From G039029935 sp039029935 (GTDB lineage Bacteria > Chloroflexota > Anaerolineae > Caldilineales > Caldilineaceae), in contig JBCCFC010001018.1 of the NCBI GenBank assembly GCA_039029935.1, forward strand, positions 1 through 5,119: DNA of 5,119 nucleotides. The letters are read 5' to 3'. The position numbers were made by a program, and so were the translations under genes. Below, piece after piece: positions 1-5,119 of this stretch; position 1 is the stretch's first letter, and every line of letters begins with the position of its first letter. A model generated the notes under the pieces. That model was given only the letters and a program-made list of their open reading frames with translations. It ran no database searches and was not told the DNA's origin.

Positions 1-2
1 AG

Positions 3-614
3 GCGTTTTCGTTTTATTATCCGGCGAATTTGGAATTATTGGCTGATTTGGGCGTTGAGGTGAAATACTTTAGCCCGTTGCGAGACAAACACTTGCCTGA
101 AAATGTCGATGGTCTCTACTTGGGCGGTGGGTTTCCTGAAGTTTATGCCAACTATATCAGTGCCAACCAATCCATACTTCAGGATATTCGTGCCTTTCAC
201 GCTGCGGGCAAACCCATCTATGCTGAGTGTGGCGGGTTTATGGTGTTGACCGAGGCCATGACGGACGTTGCGGGCAAACGATGGCCGATGGCGGGGCTAA
301 TCCCCGGTGAAACCCAAATGCAGCAGAAGTTGGCGGCGTTGGGCTATCGTGTAGCAACGGCGACGCAGGATAATCTGCTAGTACAATCGGGTGAGCAGGT
401 GCGTGGACATGAGTTTCACTACAGCCATTGGGATGTTGACGCATCTTTGCTGGATAGCAAAAGTGCTTGGCATATGCGCCGACGAGCAGATGACAGTGAG
501 GTAAAGCCTGCTGGTTACATAGAGGGTAATTTGTTGGCAAGTTACTTGCATGTCCATATGGGACAAAACCCAATGCTTGCCAGGCGATTTGTGGAGCAGA
601 TGAAGCATGGATAA
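3..614 (+). CDS. cbiA: Cobyrinate a,c-diamide synthase, C-terminal glutamine amidotransferase part (5'-truncated)
   Basis: CbiA (CobB in the aerobic pathway) uses ATP and glutamine to amidate the a and c carboxylates of cobyrinate in the cytoplasm. Only the C-terminal class I-type glutaminase domain is visible. The frame is open from base 3 with no start codon in context, so the N-terminal ATP-binding domain lies upstream of the window. Visible motifs are LGGGFPE (120-140), AECGGF with the nucleophile Cys codon at 228-230, GHEFHYS with His codons at 408-410 and 417-419, and SYLHVHMG near the end (His at 549-551 and 555-557). The HEFHYS motif and the termination soon after LHVH fit CbiA/CobB rather than CobQ/CbiP. 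The stop overlaps the cbiX start by 8 bases (ATGGATAA), which suggests translational coupling. I use the name cbiA because the neighbouring CbiX implies the cobalt-early pathway; cobB is the equivalent name. Confidence 0.93.
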   Translation, partial: AFSFYYPANLELLADLGVEVKYFSPLRDKHLPENVDGLYLGGGFPEVYANYISANQSILQDIRAFHAAGKPIYAECGGFMVLTEAMTDVAGKRWPMAGLIPGETQMQQKLAALGYRVATATQDNLLVQSGEQVRGHEFHYSHWDVDASLLDSKSAWHMRRRADDSEVKPAGYIEGNLLASYLHVHMGQNPMLARRFVEQMKHG

Positions 615-2043
615 CAATTCTGATGCGATGTTGCTGATCGGTCATGGAAGCCGTAACCAAGATGCTACAGAAGAATATCGCCAGTTTGCCCAACGAATCG
701 CCACACGTCTTGGTATTCATGTGGAACCATGTTTTCTTGAGTTTGCCGACCCACCAATTGTCGATGGATTTCGCGCCTGTGTGGAGCAAGGCTATACCAA
801 TATTGTGGCATTACCACTTTTTCTTGGTGCGGCAGGTCATCAGAAAAACGATGTCCCCGCTATCATCAACTGGGCGCGTACCGAATGGCCGCAACTGAGC
901 ATTCGCTATGGCACACCACTTGGTGCGCAGTATCACATGGTGGATGTGCTACAGAGTCGCACGCAGGATGCCATCGCCAGTGCCAGTGGGCATGTTCCGC
1001 TCGAAGAGACAGCCGTTATTGTGGTGGGGCGTGGTAGTCGTGATCCTGACAGCAACGCCGAGGTTGCAAGGTTGGCTCGACTGCTCTATGAAGGTCGTAA
1101 CTACGGATGGGTTGAATCAGCCTATTATGCACTGACCACACCGAGAATTGACACGGTTGTCCAACGTTGTGCCAAGATGGGCGCAAAACGAGTTGTGTTG
1201 TTGCCATATCTCCTATTTACGGGGCGTATTTATCAACGCATTCTTGAGCAATCGGTGGAGGCCAGTAAAAAATATACCATTGAGGTACTGGTTTCACATT
1301 ATTTATTCGCACACGAAAATCTCGTTGAGACCGTCGTCCACCGCTATGAAGAAGTAACTGACGGTACAGCCAACATGACCTGTGACTTGTGCAAGTATCG
1401 CCGCAAATTTGATGGCTTTGAAAATGAGTTTGGTCTGCCCCAAACATCTGACCATAGTCATGGTCTGCGTGGTGTGCCACATTCGCATGGCTTTGAGGCA
1501 AAGCTGGCTGCGATTCTGCCCCCTCAATACACCGATGATGATTCTCCTACGAATAACACTGTTTCGGCTGCACCGATGGCTGCGGCTGATTTACGTTTTG
1601 ACGACGACGGCGATGTCGCATGGAATGAGATGTGGACCGATTTTTGTGACTTGGCGTTGGCAGGCGGTCCGACGCATCGTGGCGACTTATTGGAGCCAGT
1701 TGATCCAATGACAGTTCAACAAAATCCAGATGGCTATGCATGTGTGCTGTCAGAGTTGGAACGTGGGCTGCGCTTGGTGACAGAACTACCAGTCGTGCAG
1801 AGCCAATCGTTGGGCTGGATCGGGCTTGAATGTGCCAATCAAGAGATGGCAATTTGGATGCTCCGTGCGATTGTTGTCGAGAATGTTTTTGCACGGCGTG
1901 AGGGGCATACGCTCTTTTTCCCTGCTGGACCGGATTTCCAGTTGGGTGGTGAAATTAAAAATATCATTACGGTTGTTGCCAAGACACATCATTACTGGAC
2001 GGAACACATCAAAGAAGTAGGAAGGGTAAATGGTGAAGGGTGA
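607..2043 (+). CDS. cbiX: Long-form sirohydrochlorin cobaltochelatase with C-terminal extra domain
   Basis: CbiX inserts Co2+ into sirohydrochlorin, the committing step of cobalt-early cobalamin synthesis. The 478-residue product has two CbiX-type repeats. Repeat 1 (about 7-125) carries the expected metal-site histidines, H13 in IGHGSR and H78 in GAAGHQKND. Repeat 2 (about 135-250) reads VGRGSRDP, with Arg142 in place of the first His. It is followed by M257-T-C-D-L-C262, the MXCXXC motif that holds a 4Fe-4S centre in Bacillus megaterium CbiX, and by a His-bearing stretch (H283, H285, H292, H294). An acidic, Asp/Thr/Ser/Ala-rich linker (about 305-335) leads to a further domain (about 336-470) with GGPTHRG, a VVENVFARREG stretch and a His/Trp-rich end (HHYW). 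I cannot name this domain; the length far exceeds the roughly 300 residues of long CbiX. The start at 607 is supported by GGAG at 593-596 and the 8-base overlap with cbiA; the next ATG (628) has no Shine-Dalgarno. Confidence 0.93.
   Translation: MDNNSDAMLLIGHGSRNQDATEEYRQFAQRIATRLGIHVEPCFLEFADPPIVDGFRACVEQGYTNIVALPLFLGAAGHQKNDVPAIINWARTEWPQLSIRYGTPLGAQYHMVDVLQSRTQDAIASASGHVPLEETAVIVVGRGSRDPDSNAEVARLARLLYEGRNYGWVESAYYALTTPRIDTVVQRCAKMGAKRVVLLPYLLFTGRIYQRILEQSVEASKKYTIEVLVSHYLFAHENLVETVVHRYEEVTDGTANMTCDLCKYRRKFDGFENEFGLPQTSDHSHGLRGVPHSHGFEAKLAAILPPQYTDDDSPTNNTVSAAPMAAADLRFDDDGDVAWNEMWTDFCDLALAGGPTHRGDLLEPVDPMTVQQNPDGYACVLSELERGLRLVTELPVVQSQSLGWIGLECANQEMAIWMLRAIVVENVFARREGHTLFFPAGPDFQLGGEIKNIITVVAKTHHYWTEHIKEVGRVNGEG
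2019..2026 (+). promoter_or_regulatory. Shine-Dalgarno favouring the upstream cbiC start
   Basis: AGGAAGGG lies inside the end of cbiX, 3 bases before ATG 2030. A second, weaker purine run, GAAGGG (2035-2040), lies 4 bases before the in-frame ATG at 2045. Both starts are possible. The stronger match supports 2030, although the gap is short and could also suit initiation slightly downstream. Confidence 0.5.
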
Positions 2044-2722
2044 CATGACGAACATTGATTATGAGCGCGACCCCGGTGCAATCACCCAGCAGTCGTTTGC
2101 CATGATTGAGAGTGAATTGGCCGAGATGGGCTATGCACTGACTGGCGCGAAAGCAGCGATTATCGAGCGGATGATCCACAGCACGGCTGATTTTGACTTT
2201 GCTAAGATCACGCGATTTAGTGAAGGTGCAATCGAGGCAGGTCTTCATGCCTTACAGAATGGATGTGCCGTCATTACGGATGTCAATATGATTCGTGTCG
2301 GTGTGAGCGAGCGTCGAATCACTGGTTTTGGGGGATCGTTACATTGTTTTGTCAACCACGAGACGACAAACCTATATGCAAAGTCTTTCAATACCACGAG
2401 AAGTGCGGCAGGCATAGAAGTTTCGGCGATTAAAGGACATTTCCCCAATTCAGTTTTGGTGATTGGCAACGCACCGACGGCCTTATATCAAGCCCTAAAA
2501 TTGGCTGATATTGGTATCAAGCCAGCATTAATCGTTGGTGTACCCGTTGGGTTCATTAGCGCGGTGGAGAGCAAGGATGCCTTGATGGAACGAATGGATG
2601 TTCCTTGGATTGCGACGGAGGGACGAAAGGGCGGATCGCCTGTGGCGGTGTCAATTGTGAATGCGTTGTTGCGGTTGGCTGCCGGTAGCGAGAAGAGCGA
2701 GATAGAAGTTGTGGCCGAATAG
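2030..2722 (+). CDS. cbiC: Precorrin-8X / cobalt-precorrin-8 methylmutase
   Basis: CbiC (CobH in the aerobic route) moves the methyl group from C-11 to C-12 of (cobalt-)precorrin-8, giving (cobalt-)cobyrinate, the substrate of CbiA encoded upstream. The 230-residue product is full length for the family. It shows the N-terminal DPGAITQQSF segment, RMIHSTADFDF with the catalytic His (H50 counted from 2030, H45 from 2045), the ITDVNMIRVGV strand, GNAPTAL, the VGVPVGFISAVESK core motif and the C-terminal TEGRKGGSPVAVS motif. No key residue appears to be missing. The start at 2030 overlaps cbiX by 14 bases; the alternative ATG at 2045 begins 1 base after the cbiX stop. Either way cbiC is translated in tight coupling with cbiX. 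It is the last gene of the + strand operon, because the next gene downstream is convergent. Confidence 0.95.
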   Translation: MVKGDMTNIDYERDPGAITQQSFAMIESELAEMGYALTGAKAAIIERMIHSTADFDFAKITRFSEGAIEAGLHALQNGCAVITDVNMIRVGVSERRITGFGGSLHCFVNHETTNLYAKSFNTTRSAAGIEVSAIKGHFPNSVLVIGNAPTALYQALKLADIGIKPALIVGVPVGFISAVESKDALMERMDVPWIATEGRKGGSPVAVSIVNALLRLAAGSEKSEIEVVAE

Positions 2723-2741
2723 TGTTCTATTTGACCACAAC
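2708..2741. terminator. Bipartite hairpin over the cbiC stop, probable terminator between convergent genes
   Basis: GTTGTGG (2708-2714) pairs perfectly with CCACAAC (2735-2741). Inside it, AATAG (2718-2722) pairs with CTATT (2727-2731) around a TGTT loop. A C-G and a G-T pair join the two stems, with a single C/A mismatch. The cbiC stop TAG (2720-2722) is in the upper stem. The structure forms on both strands. Read on the - strand it is followed by TTCTATCTC, which is moderately T-rich; read on the + strand the following AAGAAATCT has no T tract. It may therefore work better for the - strand transcript, or depend on a factor. Confidence 0.5.
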
Positions 2742-2771
2742 AAGAAATCTAAATGGTGTGAAAGGAGAGGG

Positions 2772-3368
2772 TTAACGGCCTGTCACAATGATTGGTAACA
2801 AATTTCGAAGTGGGTTGATGTACGAGCAATCGTAGTCATCAGGCTTGGTGAATGTCGTCGTACCGGGTAACGGCTCAACAGGCAGTGTGTCGTCACCAAT
2901 ATCATCTGGACCATCATCTAACATTTCACAGCGGATGACAGTACGATAGCAGACGATATTGTTACAAAAGGCTCTGCCATAGTCGATATCGAAAAAACCG
3001 TTGTCGCGGTATTCATAACGACCAGGAGGTGTTGTCCACTCAATTTCGTATACGGTCTCAGACATCTCTTCCGGGTTTAAGATACCAACCCCAAATTCCA
3101 AAGTATACGGAGGATATCCCAATCGGCTACGCAAAAAAGTAGGCCCATCAAAATTCGTTTCGGGTTCATAGGCCGGAAAAAGTAAGAGACCTTCCTCGGC
3201 GTCATCCAAGAAGAACCCACGACCAAATTTAGAATTGAGGCTATCGTTCAGGAAAACTGAAATAGCTAAGACATCCCCTGAATTAAATAATTCGTTGAGT
3301 GGTTGTTCCCATGCTAAACTAATTGTGACACGATTTTCTTGGTCATTGAGTTCCTCGCCAATAACCAT
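2772..3368 (-). CDS. C-terminal half of a frameshifted secreted protein of unknown family (-1 frame part)
   Basis: I recognise no family. The 198 codons from ATG 3368 are only part of the coherent reading: this frame opens at 3422, just after a TGA at 3425-3423, and codons 3416-3369 (RRAEQELDTSFAPDSI) read smoothly into it. ATG 3368 has no Shine-Dalgarno (CCCGATTCAATT precedes it) and the part has no signal peptide, so independent initiation is unlikely. It is more likely translated as the continuation of the 3934-3395 ORF by a -1 frameshift, as residues 174-387 of a 387-residue product. The sequence looks strand-rich, then has an acidic Pro/Thr linker (DDGPDDIGDD onward) and four cysteines (residues 135, 140, 147 and 181 of this part). 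With the two in the upstream half this makes six, which could form disulfides outside the cytoplasm. It converges on cbiC with 49 bases between the stops. Confidence 0.7.
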   Translation of the reverse strand: MVIGEELNDQENRVTISLAWEQPLNELFNSGDVLAISVFLNDSLNSKFGRGFFLDDAEEGLLLFPAYEPETNFDGPTFLRSRLGYPPYTLEFGVGILNPEEMSETVYEIEWTTPPGRYEYRDNGFFDIDYGRAFCNNIVCYRTVIRCEMLDDGPDDIGDDTLPVEPLPGTTTFTKPDDYDCSYINPLRNLLPIIVTGR

Positions 3369-3378
3369 AATTGAATCG

Positions 3379-3422
3379 GGAGCAAAAGACGTATCTAACT
3401 CTTGCTCCGCTCGCCGAAAAAA
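3379..3422 (-). promoter_or_regulatory. Putative -1 programmed ribosomal frameshift signal
   Basis: Read on the - strand, T TTT TTC (3422-3416) is an X XXY YYZ heptamer in exactly the right phase: the 0-frame codons are GAT TTT TTC. After a 7-base spacer (GGCGAGC), GGAGCAAGAG (3408-3399) pairs over 10 bp, with one G-U wobble, with CTTTTGCTCC (3388-3379). The loop is the 10-base TTAGATACGT (3398-3389): its first T is the last base of the final Ser codon AGT, and bases 3397-3395 are the 0-frame stop TAG. The -1 frame is closed by TGA at 3425-3423 just before the heptamer and then open to 2774. I see no dnaX-like Shine-Dalgarno stimulator upstream. A one-base loss in the T6 run (3422-3417) would give the same ORF layout. 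Confidence 0.6.
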
Positions 3423-3934
3423 TCATTTCGTAACGCCCGAGTTGCCGTAACGATTTGAAGTTCTGCACGTTGAACAAGAGGGGATTCGTCAATAGAGTGA
3501 TGCAAGCTACCCGTTCCATAGGTTTCGGTATTTTTGACATAGATTGTAGGACACGATGATGCCTCCCAACAATCATCTAATGATTTAAGTGCTTGTATCG
3601 CCCTGAGATAACGTTCTTGCTCACCGTTTCTTGCCATCGCCCGTTCAAAAAAACCTTGAGATAGTGGAATATACTCACGCCAAAACTCAGTTTCAATGGT
3701 TTCGGGTGTGTGAGTCTCTGCACGAAATCGAATTTTACGGATTACAGGTGTATCAGTGTCGGTATACCAAGAAACACCATAATACTCGATTTCATGGTTT
3801 TCCAGCAGGCGAATGGCATCTTCCAATGGCACACCCTCATTAAACTTGACAGACCCTAATTGTGGTGATTCCGTCGCTGCCACGAAGATAATGAGTGTGG
3901 CAATTAAGATGAGAAAAAGAATAACCTTTCTCAT
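3395..3934 (-). CDS. Secreted protein of unknown function, 0-frame product / N-terminal half of frameshifted protein
   Basis: I do not recognise the family. The 179-residue 0-frame product starts with MRK, then a hydrophobic stretch (about 4-20) ending VAA before TES. This fits a Sec signal peptide cut after Ala20; there is no lipobox Cys. Residues 34-60 (a GVPLEDAIRLLENHEIEYYGVSWY-like segment, helix then strand) resemble a small extracytoplasmic alpha/beta unit. Two cysteines occur in DDCWEASSC (122 and 128), and the end (about 152-173) is a predicted helix. That helix is cut short by GERSKS-stop in this frame but continues as RRAEQELD in the -1 frame, which argues that the two halves form one protein. 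The start is secure: AAGGAGGT lies 4 bases upstream. It is divergent from the ATPase gene and convergent with cbiC, with no visible functional link to either. Confidence 0.8.
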   Translation of the reverse strand: MRKVILFLILIATLIIFVAATESPQLGSVKFNEGVPLEDAIRLLENHEIEYYGVSWYTDTDTPVIRKIRFRAETHTPETIETEFWREYIPLSQGFFERAMARNGEQERYLRAIQALKSLDDCWEASSCPTIYVKNTETYGTGSLHHSIDESPLVQRAELQIVTATRALRNDFFGERSKS

Positions 3935-3938
3935 ATCT

Positions 3939-3946
3939 ACCTCCTT
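3939..3946 (-). promoter_or_regulatory. Strong Shine-Dalgarno for the secreted-protein gene
   Basis: On the - strand AAGGAGGT lies 4 bases before ATG (3934-3932). It is a near-perfect anti-16S match and fixes the start of the signal-peptide ORF. It contrasts with the absence of any such site before ATG 3368 of the downstream frame. Confidence 0.85.
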
Positions 3947-3957
3947 AAATTAAATAT

Positions 3958-3963
3958 AGTATA
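3958..3963 (-). promoter_or_regulatory. Possible -10 element for the secreted-protein gene
   Basis: TATACT on the - strand sits in an AT-rich stretch (about 3947-3975), 12 bases before the Shine-Dalgarno. It would give a leader of about 15-20 bases. No good -35 hexamer is seen at 16-18 bases spacing (GTAGAA at 17), so any such promoter would be weak or activator-dependent. The dyad at 3987-4023 lies just upstream, where an activator could bind. Confidence 0.3.
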
Positions 3964-3986
3964 AGATAATTGAGTATTCATTCTAC

Positions 3987-4023
3987 GACTAACCACACTG
4001 ATTGAAATCAGTTTGATATAGTC
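3987..4023. repeat. Nested dyad symmetry in the divergent intergenic region (candidate operator)
   Basis: ACTGATT (3997-4003) and AATCAGT (4006-4012) form a perfect 7-bp inverted repeat around GA. An outer pair, GACTA (3987-3991) and TAGTC (4019-4023), is centred within half a base of the inner one. A further short dyad, TTGA-N5-TCAA (4013-4025), overlaps the right arm. The position between two divergent starts suits an operator read by a dimeric regulator. The region 3935-4110 otherwise holds only the promoter and ribosome-site elements listed. Confidence 0.4.
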
Positions 4024-4110
4024 AATTTGTTAACGATGCTCAGTGTAGCACATATCCCATGAGAAGGCAACAGATTTCAGGATGTAGTCCAAATGAGCGT
4101 GTAATAGCTA

Positions 4111-5119
4111 ATGTTTAAACAAATCGAAATTAACCATTATCGAGGGATTCAACAACTAAAAATTGAGGACTTGGCCCAAATTAACATTTTTGTTGGCTTT
4201 AACGGCGCGGGTAAATCTACTGTATTGGAGGCTATTTCTCTAGCTGCAGCCCCCTCTGTTTATCAACATGTTCGACTTGCGCGTTATCGTGGACTGCCAG
4301 CACCGACACTTACAGTCGATGAGTCATTGCGCAGTATTTTCTTTATTAATGGGCATATGAACGGTGATGGTTCAACGCAGTTGATGCCTGCCACAATCAA
4401 GACTAATGATAAAGATGGTCTGCAACAGACTTTAACAATAGAAGTGCTATCACAAATCCACGAAGTAACCGATTCTATCCCACTGAACGACGCAGACAGT
4501 TATATCAAACCTTTTTCGTTCAAACCACCTCTGCTAGGGATAAAGCATACGATTACAAAAACATCTGATGAGGTCCAGGATACGGGTGAACAGAGACTCG
4601 TCTTATCACAGACCAGCGGCAAAATTACAGGAAACCTAGATACAAATGGTAGCCAATGCTATTTTGTAGAAGCGCGTCAATCGGTCAATATTGCAGACTT
4701 GACAAACAGGCTCTCTGAAATATTTCAAACGGTGCGTAAGAAAAAGATTTTTCTTGCTGCCTTACAACATATCCTGCCTACTGTACAGGATATCCAAATC
4801 GGAATGTTGGCGCAGCAACCGCTTATTTATGCAGATGTTGGTCAGGACTGGTTATTGCCCATTGATGTTTTGGGAGATGGTTTTAACCGAGCATTTTTAA
4901 TTTTAGTTGGGCTGATGGACTCCTTGTCCAATATCATCATTGTAGATGAAATTGATTCGGGCTTGCACCCGTTTGTCATGGAGAGTTTCTGGGAAGATAT
5001 TAATGAGTTAACTGAAGGTAAAGACCAACTCTTCTGTTCTACACATAATGATGAAATTTTATTAAATTTGTTAGATGTATTTAAAGATAGTCCGGAGAAA
5101 ATTCGTCTGTATCGTATTG
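4111..5119 (+). CDS. RecF/OLD-like AAA ATPase, N-terminal 336 residues (3'-truncated)
   Basis: This is an ABC/SMC-type AAA ATPase of the AAA_15/AAA_21 kind, the group that includes RecF-like and OLD-family ATPases. The start EINHYRGIQQLKIEDLAQINIFVG is typical of the group. Walker A is GFNGAGKST (residues 29-37), a signature-like LGDGFNRAFL follows at 254-263, Walker B with the D-loop is IIIVDEIDSGLHP (275-287), and the switch His lies in STHND (310-314). The insert between Walker A and the signature (about 60-250) is variable and unrecognised. The head is therefore almost complete; whether a TOPRIM or other effector domain follows cannot be seen, because the frame runs off the window. The start at 4111 is the first ATG after an in-frame TAG at 4105-4107, but no Shine-Dalgarno precedes it. 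The gene is visibly more AT-rich than the cobalamin genes, consistent with an accessory locus. A defence role is possible but only inferred. Confidence 0.9.
   Translation, partial: MFKQIEINHYRGIQQLKIEDLAQINIFVGFNGAGKSTVLEAISLAAAPSVYQHVRLARYRGLPAPTLTVDESLRSIFFINGHMNGDGSTQLMPATIKTNDKDGLQQTLTIEVLSQIHEVTDSIPLNDADSYIKPFSFKPPLLGIKHTITKTSDEVQDTGEQRLVLSQTSGKITGNLDTNGSQCYFVEARQSVNIADLTNRLSEIFQTVRKKKIFLAALQHILPTVQDIQIGMLAQQPLIYADVGQDWLLPIDVLGDGFNRAFLILVGLMDSLSNIIIVDEIDSGLHPFVMESFWEDINELTEGKDQLFCSTHNDEILLNLLDVFKDSPEKIRLYRI

Noticed and set aside
238..789. Long - strand ORF (183 codons) across cbiA and cbiX
   Set aside because: It is antisense to two clearly recognised genes, has no domain or ribosome site, and a composition expected of a complementary-strand shadow.
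1547..1894. - strand ORF antisense to the C-terminal domain of cbiX
   Set aside because: The + strand frame is coherent and continuous with CbiX; the antisense peptide is rich in Ser/His/Arg with no recognisable motif.
2761..2835. AAAGGAGAGG followed by a short + strand ORF (ATG 2788, 15 codons)
   Set aside because: The gap between the purine run and ATG is too long (17 bases), and the ORF is antisense to the end of the secreted-protein gene.
3379..3408. Hairpin considered as a transcription terminator between two separate - strand genes
   Set aside because: No T tract follows it on either strand (CGATTCAATT on the - side, GCTCGCCG on the + side), and its spacing from the heptamer fits a frameshift stimulator better.
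3235..3450. + strand ORF (71 codons) antisense to the frameshift region
   Set aside because: It has no Shine-Dalgarno or recognisable motif and is explained as a shadow of the - strand gene.
3343..3576. Third - strand frame running through the frameshift joint
   Set aside because: It overlaps both halves of the secreted protein without a ribosome site. Its peptide is not coherent with either half, so it is not the bridging frame.
1..5119. CRISPR array, tRNA/rRNA, insertion sequence ends or cobalamin riboswitch
   Set aside because: I saw no regularly spaced repeats, clover-leaf pattern, terminal inverted repeats with target duplication, or B12-box-like sequence. A riboswitch for the operon would be expected upstream of the window.

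Overview
The window looks like chromosomal DNA from a bacterium that makes cobalamin by the cobalt-early (anaerobic-type) route. CbiX, which acts early in that route, is encoded beside CbiC and a CbiA-type amidotransferase. The long CbiX with an extra C-terminal domain reminds me of Chloroflexota-like lineages, but no rRNA or other marker is present, so the taxonomy is a weak inference.

Left part (1-2722, + strand): the end of a tightly packed cobalamin operon. It holds the C-terminal part of cobyrinate a,c-diamide synthase (cbiA), then an unusually long sirohydrochlorin cobaltochelatase (cbiX), then precorrin-8X methylmutase (cbiC). cbiA and cbiX overlap by 8 bases. cbiX and cbiC overlap by 14 bases or sit 1 base apart, depending on the cbiC start. 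CbiX loads cobalt into sirohydrochlorin, CbiC makes cobyrinate by the C11-to-C12 methyl shift, and CbiA amidates the a and c side chains. A two-part hairpin (2708-2741) covers the cbiC stop codon and probably ends transcription between the convergent units.

Middle part (2772-3934, - strand): a secreted protein of no family I recognise. It is encoded in two overlapping frames, a 179-codon signal-peptide ORF and a 214-codon continuation in the -1 frame. The joint has all the parts of a -1 programmed ribosomal frameshift signal: the slippery heptamer T TTT TTC (3422-3416), a 7-base spacer, and a 10-bp stem-loop (3408-3379) whose loop begins with the last base of the 0-frame Ser codon followed by the whole 0-frame stop. 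The -1 frame has a stop immediately before the heptamer. A -1 shift would give a 387-residue protein. A one-base deletion or sequencing error in the T6 run is the main alternative.

Right part (3935-5119): a 176-base AT-rich divergent intergenic region with a strong Shine-Dalgarno and possible promoter for the - strand gene and a dyad symmetry, followed by the first 336 codons of a RecF/OLD-like AAA ATPase that runs off the window. ATPases of this kind often belong to two-gene accessory or defence loci, but the partner gene, if any, lies outside the window.
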